From assembly GCA_016946835.1 (NCBI GenBank), contig JACVTC010000171.1:188001-252000 (forward strand): a stretch of DNA of 64,000 nucleotides, written 5' to 3'. A model generated the notes under the pieces. That model searched no databases. It saw only the letters and a program-made list of their open reading frames with translations, and was not told the DNA's origin. Both the position numbers and the translations under genes were made by a program. This document shows positions 51,070 through 59,084 of this stretch, piece by piece; position 1 is the stretch's first letter; every line of letters starts with the position of its first letter. The stretch is from Neocallimastix lanati (nom. inval.). Its lineage: Eukaryota; Neocallimastigomycota; Neocallimastigomycetes; Neocallimastigales; Neocallimastigaceae.

Positions 51070-51158
51070 ATTAAAAAAATAATTCATATACATTAAATAA
51101 ATTAATTGTACGAAAAATTAAGCTATTTAATGTATTAAAGATTTATTAAATCTTTACA
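51070..51158 (-). repeat. Truncated 5' LTR of the nested gypsy element
   Basis: It is near-identical to the last 89 bases of the left LTR, from TTAAAAAAATAATTCAT to TTTACA. The rest of the LTR is missing and integrase sequence follows directly. Confidence 0.85.
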
Positions 51159-53478
51159 ATAAACGACATGCGCATAGAATAGCAGAATCCCAAAAATTAA
51201 GAGGTAATTTTGCAGAATTAAGTAGTGTGGTTGCACAATTATTAAGAGTTTGATTAATTCTTTCTGAACGACCATTTTGTTGTGGGTAGCCAGGAGTTGA
51301 ATGAATTAATTTTATACCATTTTCGGAAAGGTACTTGTTGAAATTTTCATTTGTGTATTCGGTTCCATTGTCGGTTTTTAAAGTTTTAATTGTAAATTCA
51401 GTAGTATTATTCATTAATTTGTGAAATTTAATAAATGCGTTATAAACATCAGATTTATTTTTTAAAAGGTAAATCCAGCATTTTCTACTATAGTCATCCA
51501 TAAAAGTTACGTAGTAATTGAAATCGTTATAGGATGTTTTTAATTTACCAACTACATCGGAGTGTACAAGTTGTAGTGGTTGTGTGGTACTGTTTTCAAT
51601 TGCATAAAATGGTTTTCTTCTCAATTTGCTGATTTTACATTGAGTGCAGTCCTTTTTGTTGTGAATACACGTGTGGTTTAAAACAAAATTTTCAATATCT
51701 TTATTATTGTTGAAGTGACCTAATCGTGCATGCCAAAGATCATAATCGAAATTGCTAATATCAATATTTAAAGATTTATACATTTTAAAGGGAGTAGTGT
51801 ATAATGAGAAGAGATTTTCTTTGTCGGCATAAATTTTCGCAACTGGTATATTGTTTTTGAATAATTGAAGTCTATCCTTATTTAAATATTCATCGAAATC
51901 GATAATAATGGTAAAATTATTTCTGACAAGATAATGTGTTGAAATTAAGTTATTTTTGATGTTTGGTGCGTAGTGGACTTTTGAGAGTTTGAAATCGAAA
52001 TTTTTAATAGCACCATTATATGTTCCTACTTTTACAATTTTGTCAGATTTTCCGTCAGGATAGGTGATAAATTTGTTGTTGACAGTTTTGGTATCATCTA
52101 AGTCTTTTTCTTCTTTTGTTAAATTTAATGAGGTACCGCTGTCAATAATCCATCTTGTTGGTTCTTTCTTTTGATTAAATGTAGGAGTATCGTTGGGAAC
52201 AGCATTAACATTAATATTTCCTGAAAATCCAGTGAAAATTTCGTCTTCGCTAGGTTCATCAGAATCTTCTAAATCTGTAGTATTTTTAATTCCTTCTATA
52301 TTATTGGAGCGATAATTTTTGTTTTTTGAATTGTTTCTTGTTGTGTTGCTTCTTTCTTGGTGTCTGATGTTTTCATTTGAAGGATTTTTATTATTTCTTC
52401 TATCTTTTCTTCTAGGATTTAAAAAACATTCATCGGTAGTATGTCCGTGTTTATGGCAAATGTGACAATATTTTTCTTTTTCTTTATCTTTATCAGAGTC
52501 ATTGTTAAACTTATATGGTAATTTACCATTTCTAACTCTATTAACCGAAAGCTCTTGTGTAGTTTCGTTGCTATAGTCAATTTTCTTTATGTCTTTGTAT
52601 TTTTTAATAAAAACACTAGTCAAGGCTATCCGTTCTTTTAATTCTTCAAAGGTTTTAAATTCGACTAAAAGTACTGGAGGAACTCCAAATTTAACAATTT
52701 CTTCAGCTGAAAGTAAAATTTTAGTTTCTTCGTCTAATTTTGTTTTTTCACATCTTTTTGATTCCTTATCGTGAAGTTGAAACAAGTAATTTAATTTGTC
52801 TATATAGAGTTTTATATCGTTATTTTCGACCTCTAGTTTCTTGATTTGGTATTCAATTTGATATAATTTTGAAGGTCCAACCTGCAAAAAGTAACTTTCT
52901 AATCTTATAATCATTTCATAGGCGGTTTCACATCCTTCAATGAGTTCGGCGGTAGTTGAATCTAAGCTGCTTTCGATGATGGTTTGGGTTGCACAGTCTT
53001 CCTTGATTTCATCATCATCCATTTCTGTAATATCTATGTCATTTTTGATGCAGTCAATAAGATCTAATGCCGTTAAGTGACGTTTGAGAGCTCTATACCA
53101 TCTTGGAAAGTTTTCTGTAGTTAATTTAAAATTTTGATAATTAAAAACCGATTTATTTGTCATATCTGACTTCTTTCTTCTCATGAGTTTTTCGTTGACT
53201 CTGTTTAATCTTTTAATAAAATTCTTTGTGTTTCTATCTAAGATTGAAAATTGTTTTTCGACATTTTCTTCTAAGTCATTTAAATTTTCTTCAATTTGTT
53301 TTCTTTTCGACTTTGGAATATTATTTTGTTTGTTTACATTTTCTTCAAAGTCTTTCAAAAAATTGAAATCACCATTTTCATAATTTTGAATTTCTTGTTC
53401 TTCACTTTCATAATTATTGTTTTGTGAAGTTGATGATTCTTCAAATTTTCCTGAATTTTTAGATTTGTTATTTTCCAT
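51154..53478 (-). pseudogene. Copia Gag-protease-integrase (5' part of Gag-Pol)
   Basis: The ATG at 53478 opens a 774-codon frame that ends at a stop contributed by the nested insert. Gag has a long charged N-terminus and a C-x2-C-x4-H-x4-C zinc knuckle. Protease is marked by the D-S-G-T active site. The pre-integrase H-x3-H...C-x2-C zinc site follows. The integrase catalytic residues are visible in H-S-D-V-V-G, T-D-N-G-T-E-Y and the Glu of G-R-S-E-R. No frameshift separates gag and pol, as is common for fungal and plant copia elements made as one polyprotein. Confidence 0.92.
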
Positions 53479-53645
53479 TTTGGAATTTAGAATTTTAAAT
53501 TTTAATTAATTTTAAAAAAATAAATTTAAATTTTGAAATTTTAATTTTGAAATCTAATTTCAATAATTTTTGAATTTGTAGATTTTAAATTATTTATTTA
53601 ATATTTTAATTATAACAAGCTTGTTTAATTTAATTTTTGTATTTT

Positions 53646-53684
53646 TATAGCTAATAGCTCATTAGGTAAGTGAGACTCTTAATC
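53646..53684 (-). other. Primer-binding site matching the 5' half of tRNA-Lys(CUU)
   Basis: On the plus strand the bases before the LTR read like a tRNA from the end of its acceptor arm to the anticodon stem: TAGCTCATTAGGTA (D arm), then TGAGACTCTTAATC (anticodon arm, loop CTCTTAA). The match stops at the LTR edge, at about tRNA position 40. The element RNA would thus pair with a tRNA 5' half. Copia of Drosophila and Ty5 of yeast are known to prime from a cleaved initiator-Met tRNA in this way; here the tRNA appears to be Lys. Confidence 0.65.
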
Positions 53685-53938
53685 TGTTAAGAATGTAACT
53701 GAAATCTCACAATTTCAATTATGATTATTTATAGTTAATATGGCTTTTATTTATTTATATTTAATTATATGAATATTACATAATAAAGAATATTACAGTT
53801 TAACAAAATATAATAAATAAGATTTATAATAACTATTTAATAACTATCTAATAACTAATGTATTCATAATGTGGCTATTTGTGGCGTATTAATATTACAA
53901 TGTATAATGTATAATTATAATGTAGCTAATACTTAACA
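53685..53938 (-). repeat. 5' LTR of the copia element
   Basis: 254 bp, TGTTAAG to CTTAACA, directly next to the primer-binding site; near-identical to the left LTR. Confidence 0.95.
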
Positions 53939-53958
53939 AAATTAATGATATTTATATA

Positions 53959-54493
53959 AAAGTTGTGGCTTGATTTTCCTTTTTGGGGGAAGAAATATTA
54001 ATAACAGTACAAGGGAATGGAAGGATCTATTTAAGTGCCAGATGAAATCAGGTGCTTATTCTGATACTCCATTCTTGATGGTTACTGCGGCTCTTCTTCA
54101 AACGATTATACCTATTACTATTGGTTCAAATTGAATTGTACTACTACTACCAAGAGCATCAATGCTGAAGAAACAGTAAGACAGACTAGCAGGGCTAGCG
54201 CAACCAATGAAGATCATAATTTTGTATCTTAAAATTATGATTAACATTGTGAAGTCAAAATTAATTATTATACTACAATATAATAATGCCCTTGTAAAGT
54301 CAAAATTAATTATTATACTACAGTATAATAATGTCCTTGTGAAGTCCTACAGATATTAATTAAATGAAACTAGAATATATTATACCATTATTTTATTTTA
54401 TTTTGTGTTTTTTTTTTGTTTATTTTTTTTTTTTTTTTATTACATGTATTTTATCATATATTTAATTAATAAAGATGAAACAAGTTTATTTGC

Positions 54494-54534
<41 letters not shown>

Positions 54535-54643
54535 ACAGTATAATAATACCCTTGTGAAGTCTAACTAAATGAAATTGGAATACATTTTACCATTATTTTT
54601 TTTTTATTTTGTATATTTTTTGTTTATTCTTTTTTTATCTTTC

Positions 54644-54675
<32 letters not shown>

Positions 54676-54758
54676 CATGTACTTTATCAAATATTTAATT
54701 AATAAAGATGAAACAAGTTTGCTGCCGTTAAAGAAAAAAAAGAAAGTTGTGGCTTGAT
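53959..54758 (+). mobile_element. Retroposed LINE-related insert with 16-bp target duplication
   Basis: The 16-base repeat AAAGTTGTGGCTTGAT at 53959-53974 and 54743-54758 flanks an insert that ends in an A-rich tail just before the second copy, the hallmark of target-primed reverse transcription. The 5' part (about 54010-54232) is decayed LINE coding sequence. Its stretch N-A-E-E-T-V-R-Q, then E-D-H-N-F, is the counterpart of the fragment at about 25.5 kb on the other strand. The 3' part is a duplicated untranslated region. The target lies immediately 3' of the bacterial rny pseudogene, so the insertion happened after that DNA was in this genome. Confidence 0.7.
54320..54742 (+). repeat. Duplicated 3'-end unit with AATAAA and A tails
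   Basis: A roughly 200-bp unit is present twice. It starts ACTACAGTATAATAAT, passes through a T-rich block and ends TTAATAAAGATGAAACAAGTTT followed by A's. The first copy ends in a 36-base A tract near 54497-54532 and the second in an interrupted A tract at 54731-54745. A shorter 46-bp unit (AAGTCAAAATTAATTATTAT...) is duplicated just upstream at about 54252-54340. Confidence 0.7.
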
Positions 54759-54759
54759 A

Positions 54760-56313
54760 TTATTTATCATATTCACGAATAACTGAAATCTTGATTTGAC
54801 CAGGATAGGTCATTTCGGTCTCAATTCTTTCACGAATTTCACGTGCAAGTTTAAAGGCAGTTAAATCATCTACTTTGTCTGGAACAACCATAATGCGAAC
54901 TTCACGTCCTGATTGCATAGCAAAGCATTGATAAACTCCTTCATATGATTTACATATTGTTTCAAGTTGTGTTCAATAAGTTTAATGTAGTTTTCAAGTG
55001 TTTCACTACGTGCACCTGGTCTAGCAGCTGATAAAGTATTGGCGGCTTGGACTAAGTGAGCAATGATATATTTTGCTGGTACATCATCATGGTGAGATTC
55101 AATTGAATTGATAACTACATCTGGTTCACCAAATTTCTTGGCAAGACGAGAACCAAGTTCAACATGGGAACCATCTTGTTCAAAGTCAACAGATTTTCCA
55201 ATATCGTGGAGTAAGCCAGCACGTTTAGCAAGGTTTTGATCTAGACCTTGTTCAGCGGCCATAATACCTGCTAAATAGGCTACTTCCATTGAGTGATCAT
55301 AAGCGTTTTGACCATATGATGTACGATATTTGAGTCTACCAACATTCATTAATAATTTCTTATTAATCTTCGGTAAACCGAGTTTAAAGGCTGTTTCTTC
55401 TCCAGCTTTACGAATAGTTTCATCTATTTCGCTTTGAACTTTAGCAGTGACTTCTTCAATACGTCCTGGTTGAATACGCTCATCTTTGATAAGAATATCA
55501 AGTGTGAGTCTAGCTATTTCACGATGAATTGGGTTAAAGCAACTATCAGTAATTACTTCTGGAGTGCCATCGATAATTAAATCGACGCCTAATAATTGTT
55601 CTAATGAACGAATATTACGACCTTCACGGCCAATAATTCTTCCTTTCATTTCATCCCTTGGAAGAGCAACTGTACAAACAGTTCTCTCAGTGACTGCTTA
55701 TTGTGAGAATCTTGATATAGCAATACCAAGTAAGTTTTTAGCTTTTTCATCACTTTCAGCTTTAGTCTCATTTTCTCTATTTTTGACGTAGTCAGCGATT
55801 TCCATTGATAACTTGCTTTCAACACGAGCAAAGATTTCATCTCTTTTTTTTTAACAGATAATTGTGCAATTTTTTCAAGCTCAAAAATAATGGAATCGAT
55901 TTTACTTTTGAGACGAGCTTCTTTTTTATCGCATTCTTTAAGTCTACCATTTAAAAGTTCATTCTTTTCTTCAAAAATGTTTTCTTTGTTGATGAGAGAT
56001 GCATCACGTTTATCAGTACTGATTTCACGTTGATTTAATTTGTTTTCTAAATTAGCAACTTCTTGTTTTATTTCGAGGATTTTTCTCTCAGCTTCTTGTT
56101 TCATTTCGGCTACAGTTTGTTTGCCGTCAAGTTGAGCATTCTTTCTAATCTGATCAACTTTAATTTCAGCGTCTTTAATGATTTTCTCAGCTTTTTAGCG
56201 CCTAATTTTTCTTTGAAAACAGGTACAAATTTAACGAGTAAGAAAGCAATAACAGCACCTATAACAAAAGGTCCGAGGATTAAAGGAAGCCATACCCACC
56301 ATTCTAATTGCAT
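54760..56313 (-). pseudogene. rny: Bacterial ribonuclease Y, degraded
   Basis: RNase Y is the membrane-anchored endoribonuclease that starts mRNA decay in Bacillota. All parts survive in order: an N-terminal membrane helix (56313 down), a long coiled coil, the KH domain ([12 protein letters not shown]), the HD domain (H-D-I-G-K, then S-H-H-D-D-V) and the normal C-terminus ending E-Y-D-K before a TAA at 54760-54762. The reading frame is broken by frameshifts near 56197 (start of the coiled coil), near 55850 (in a T run) and near 54965. An in-frame TAA at 55698-55700 replaces what should be a Gln codon in Q-A-V-T-E-R-T. No fungal homologue exists, and the length matches the family (about 520 residues). 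It cannot yield full-length protein. Confidence 0.92.
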
Positions 56314-56497
56314 GTGGATTATCTCCTTATTATATAAAGGCCTTATTTATTTATAGATAAAAAGCAATAAATTTATATTATTACAGTTTAATCATCGACC
56401 AAAAAAGACGTCGATGAATATAAATTGAATAGAATTAATCTTACTTTTAACAGTTAAAATTCAAGTAATAAGTATCTTTCGATACGTAGTTATTATA
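56314..56497. other. Bacterial spacer between rny and the toxin gene
   Basis: It contains an inverted repeat CATCGAC..GTCGATG at about 56394-56416 and the rny ribosome-binding site. No clear promoter boxes could be assigned. Confidence 0.4.
56323..56328 (-). promoter_or_regulatory. Shine-Dalgarno sequence of rny
   Basis: On the minus strand AAGGAG lies nine bases before the ATG at 56311-56313. A perfect bacterial ribosome-binding site has no role in a fungal nucleus and supports a bacterial origin. Confidence 0.8.
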
Positions 56498-56815
56498 TCA
56501 ATAACAATTTGTTTTACAAAACGCTAAATGTTTTTTCATCTTAAAAAGATTTGCGTGACTGCCGAGTCTTATTAGATTAAGACGATTGTATTTAGGTACA
56601 TCTTCATATTTCAAATTAAAATCAGGAGCAACATGACATTCTCGGCAATGTTTATATTTCCTTTTTAAAGGATGATCTTTATATTCAATATCTAGCTTCT
56701 TTTGATTAATCAAAATTTCAATTAGAAAAAATAAGTCATCAATATTTTTATTTTGACGTTTTACTAAATCGTAATCTTTTTTAAATTTGTTTGAAAATGT
56801 AACTTCTAAACTCAT
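56498..56815 (-). CDS. yafQ: YafQ-family mRNA-interferase toxin (bacterial, frame intact)
   Basis: 105 codons, the family's usual size or slightly longer. YafQ/RelE-fold toxins cut mRNA on the ribosome and are neutralised by DinJ-type antitoxins. Conserved positions are visible: His of D-H-P-L, R-E-C-H, the Asp of A-P-D-F, and the C-terminal R-L-G-S-H-A-N-L-F with its Arg, His and Phe. The usual Trp after the catalytic Asp is Phe here. The start codon overlaps the antitoxin stop by four bases (ATGA), the standard coupling. Unlike its bacterial neighbours it has no frameshift or stop. Whether it is expressed here is unknown; it has no obvious fungal promoter, and in a fungal cytosol it would meet different ribosomes. 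Confidence 0.85.
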   Translation of the reverse strand: MSLEVTFSNKFKKDYDLVKRQNKNIDDLFFLIEILINQKKLDIEYKDHPLKRKYKHCRECHVAPDFNLKYEDVPKYNRLNLIRLGSHANLFKMKKHLAFCKTNCY

Positions 56816-57063
56816 ACATCCAAAGCTTTCTTTAAACTCTGAATATCTTTATAAGTCTTTGCGTTTGTTTTGAGAGATTTATGAGATTCTTTTATATCAT
56901 CATTAGGAGTGTGCGCGATAATGTTAAAAGGAATTGAATTTGTTCTGATCACTTGAATATAGAAAAGGTTAATTGCTGCAGATGGAGTTATTCCGATTTG
57001 TTTAAAAACATCTTCTGTACTTTTCTTAATATTTTCATCAATTCTAACATTAACATTTGCCAT
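56812..57063 (-). CDS. dinJ: DinJ/RelB-family antitoxin (bacterial, frame intact)
   Basis: 83 codons from the ATG at 57061-57063; an upstream in-frame start at 57075 is possible but the family normally begins M-A-N-V-N-V-R-I-D. The ribbon-helix-helix N-terminus (V-N-V-R-I-D-E, then G-I-T-P-S-A-A-I-N-L-F) would bind its own operator as a dimer. The C-terminal part, after the S-I-P-F hinge, would wrap the toxin. It overlaps the downstream toxin by four bases. It sits between recA (with its terminator) and rny, so it was probably a separate transcription unit in the donor. The frame is undamaged. Confidence 0.87.
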   Translation of the reverse strand: MANVNVRIDENIKKSTEDVFKQIGITPSAAINLFYIQVIRTNSIPFNIIAHTPNDDIKESHKSLKTNAKTYKDIQSLKKALDV

Positions 57064-57130
57064 AATTTTTACCAAAAATAATATATCACATTGTCAATAC
57101 AATTGCAAAATATAAAGATATCACGTAATA

Positions 57131-57153
57131 TAAAAAGTGCACAAAGTACACTC
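57131..57153 (-). terminator. Rho-independent terminator after recA
   Basis: On the minus strand AGTGTAC-TTT-GTGCACT forms a seven-pair stem (one G-T pair) followed by TTTTTA. It begins about six bases after the recA stop. Its form and position are typical of bacterial operon ends. Confidence 0.65.
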
Positions 57154-57158
57154 TTATT

Positions 57159-58047
57159 TTATTCAGCAGATTTGATATAGTTCATTAAGTCTTCAGCCAA
57201 ACCTGGATGTTCATCAAGGTAGGCTTCTCCTTTTTCAATACCTAATTCAAGGATTTCGGCATTTTTAGAAATTCCTTTACTATTGATGATGTCAACTTGA
57301 ACTGTCTTGAATGGAGGGGCGACTTTGTTTTTAACAATTTTCACATTAACTGTGTTTATCAATTCTTATAGATGCATATAATTTTAAGGCTCTACCACCA
57401 GTTGTTGTTTCTGGATTACCATACATAACACCAACTTTTTCACATAATTGGTTAATGAAGATAACTGTACATGAATGAGTGTTCAAGATACCTGTAAGTT
57501 TTCTCATAGCCTTAGACATAAGTCTAGCTTGTAGGCTAACTCGGTTCTCGCTCATTTCTCCTTCAAGCTCAGCTTGTGGGACTAATGCGGCAACACTATC
57601 AACGATAATGATATCGAATACACCACTATTAACGAGCATTTCAACAATTTAAAGTTCTTCTTCGCCACTATCTGGTTGAGAAAGAATTAATTCATCAATA
57701 TTTACACCTAAAGCGCGAGCCGAGCATATAAAGGATCAATGGAATGCTTGCTCGGCATCAACATATGCTGTTCTTCCACCTTTCTTTTGGGCTTCAGCAA
57801 TCGCATGTAGAGCTAAAGTAGTTTTACCACTTGATTCAGGACCATAAATTTCAATAATACGGCCTTTTGGATAACTATCTACGCCTAATGCATTATCAAT
57901 GAGGAAAGATCCAGATGGGATAACATCAACATCAACTGGCTGACGTTCGCCTAATTTCATGACTGAACCTTTACCGAAAACTTTTTCAAATTCTTTTAAG
58001 GCTTCTTCAAGGGCTTTTTGTTCGTTTTTTAATTCATCTTTTTTCAT
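57159..58047 (-). pseudogene. recA: Bacterial recombinase RecA, degraded
   Basis: RecA is the bacterial strand-exchange ATPase. The true start is the ATG at 58047, with GAGGA about 15 bases upstream. The N-terminus with F-G-K-G-S-V-M and Walker A (G-P-E-S-S-G-K-T-T) is intact to about 57740. The frame then shifts twice around D-P-L-Y-A-R and meets a TAA at 57649-57651. It continues with the Walker B region ([10 protein letters not shown]), the loop-1 region and F-I-N-Q-L. Near 57350-57360 a short deletion and frameshift remove the R-R...G-N-R segment. The C-terminal part (V-K-N-K-V-A-P-P-F) lacks the stretch that normally holds S-G-A-W-Y-S-Y. The encoded length would be about 296 residues against a usual 340-360. 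Confidence 0.93.
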
Positions 58048-58107
58048 ATTTGTTTTACCATTCCTCATTATTAAATACTTTTTTCAAATTAATTTCTCGT
58101 TTTTGGG

Positions 58108-58451
58108 CTAAACTTTGAAACTTTTTGAGACAAGTTTGAGTACACACATACGTTGTATGTGTTTACGATCATTTTTGAGACTAAATTTCTGAGTTATAGT
58201 TCCTTTTTTTGTAGCAACAGCAACATGAACTTCTCCAACTGGTTTACTACCTAGTTCACAAGTTGGGCGGCATTTCCAGTAACAGAAACACATATATCAA
58301 CTTTCAATACTTTTCTTCCACCTTCAGCCATTTCAATAGCGACCTCAGGTAAAACTACTCCATATTTTTCAATGGTGTCTTTACTAACCTTAGCTAAACG
58401 AATTTTTTCTTCAGCAGTGTATGTGATAAGTCCTTCTTCGAGAAAGAGCAT
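58108..58451 (-). pseudogene. cinA: Bacterial CinA, C-terminal domain only, frameshifted
   Basis: Only the C-terminal nicotinamide-nucleotide amidase-type (PncC) domain of CinA remains, about 115 codons in two frames. It has E-E-G-L-I-T-Y-T-A-E-E-K, then the S-V-T-G-N-A core, a frameshift near 58260-58290, then K-P-V-G-E-V-H-V-A-V. The N-terminal two thirds are missing because a deletion joins this piece to pgsA near 58450. It ends about 60 bases before recA, the usual cinA-recA spacing. Confidence 0.85.
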
Positions 58452-58752
58452 ATGCTTGTGGTACTAATAGAAAAATCATTGCCGCATCATTAAGTAATTT
58501 ATCAGCGATAGGATCAAGGAATTTACCAAAATTAGTGACCAGGTTTTATTTACGAGCAATATGACCATCGAGGAAATCAGTGAAAGCAGCAATAATGAAA
58601 ATGCAGGTAAAAATCAAACACACTAAATTGATACCACTATTTCCAATATCAGGTGCTTTAAAACCTGGAATAAAAGCTAAAACAAACATAGCGATAATTA
58701 TTCTAATAATAAGAATAATTCTTGAAATGGTGATTTTATTTGGGAAATTCAT
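58452..58752 (-). pseudogene. pgsA: Bacterial PgsA (CDP-diacylglycerol-glycerol-3-phosphate phosphatidyltransferase), truncated
   Basis: PgsA makes phosphatidylglycerol phosphate in the bacterial membrane. From the ATG at 58750-58752 (M-N-F-P-N-K-I-T-I-S-R) two hydrophobic segments lead to the full CDP-alcohol phosphotransferase signature: D-G-H-I-A-R, eight residues, G, three, D, three, D. A TAA at 58546-58548 falls inside the signature, between A-R-K and N-L-V-T-N. After V-P-Q-A-Y-A the sequence passes straight into the CinA remnant, so about half of pgsA is lost. The LINE-like sequence starts within about 10 bases upstream of this ATG. Confidence 0.88.
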
Positions 58753-58755
58753 TAT

Positions 58756-59050
58756 CTTTCTTAATACTAATGATATAATCAGAAAGAACACTGTATTCTT
58801 TTGAGAAATCACAGAATGTTTGAAAATTATGCAAATCACTTTTAAATTTAAAATTTTTAATCGTTTTATAAAATAAATTCATTTTGAGATAATTTCTTAA
58901 TGTAAGCATAGTAGTATTGGAATGCTAAATTCTGTAGATTTTTAAAAACTCTTATTTGAAGGACATTATCTATTTCATTGGACATAATAAGAAGTTTCTT
59001 TATCGTTTTGTTAGAGTCCATATTATCATTATGTTTAAATTTATCCTTTT
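58756..59050 (-). mobile_element. LINE coding fragment abutting the bacterial block
   Basis: Minus-strand sequence (F-C-D-F-S-K-E-Y-S-V-L-S-D-Y-I-I-S-I, in one frame) matches the LINE piece near 24930-24985 (F-C-G-L-S-I-E-Y-K-V-L-F-D-Y-I-I-S-I). The DNA match includes TTAATACTAAT and ATATAATCA blocks. Further upstream (58890-59040) another open piece reads I-D-N-V-L-Q-I-R and L-Q-N-L-A-F-Q-Y-Y-Y-A-Y. There is no A tail between it and pgsA. Confidence 0.6.
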
Positions 59051-59084
59051 ATTTTATTGCTGCAATTATTTCGAATTTATATTT

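Larger units (their letters stand above)
49340..51158 (-). mobile_element. Internally deleted Ty3/gypsy chromovirus nested in the copia element
   Basis: A roughly 1.8-kb insertion lies inside copia integrase, flanked by ATAAA at 49335-49339 and 51159-51163 (probable target duplication). The left end carries a full LTR of about 605 bp. The right end keeps only the first roughly 89 bp of the 5' LTR (element sense TGTAAAG...), which then joins integrase coding sequence at a TATATTA-like junction. Gag, protease, RT, RNase H and the front of integrase are missing. It post-dates the copia insertion. The left edge is A-rich and lacks a clean CA end, so it is less certain. Confidence 0.82.
46629..53943 (-). 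mobile_element. Ty1/copia retrotransposon with 5-bp target duplication
   Basis: The element occupies 46634-53938 on the minus strand. LTRs of 248 and 254 bp begin TGTTAAG and end CTTAACA. They differ by one substitution plus a 6-bp insertion, so integration was recent. The flanking direct repeat AAATT (46629-46633 and 53939-53943) is the target duplication. Inside are a primer-binding site, gag-protease-integrase-RT-RNase H in copia order, and a polypurine tract. It is no longer autonomous: a Ty3/gypsy derivative is inserted in the integrase region and a TAG stop interrupts RT. Confidence 0.93.

Noticed and set aside
53646-53692. A tRNA-Lys gene
   Set aside because: Only the 5' half is present, ending exactly at the LTR edge; there is no T arm or acceptor 3' strand. 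It is a primer-binding site.
54010-54240. A G-Y-C-G-S-S-S stretch that looks like the end of a hevein chitin-binding domain
   Set aside because: The surrounding bases align better with the decayed LINE coding piece at 25.49-25.62 kb (shared N-A-E..R-Q and D-H-N-F blocks), and the other hevein cysteines are missing.
54760-58752. Contaminating bacterial contig or chimeric assembly
   Set aside because: The genes are decayed in many places, a LINE with a target duplication is inserted at one end, and LINE sequence abuts the other. It cannot be excluded fully without reads.
54760-58752. Organelle-derived DNA
   Set aside because: RecA, RNase Y, CinA and a toxin-antitoxin pair in Bacillota order are not organelle genes, and hydrogenosomes of gut fungi are not known to keep a genome.
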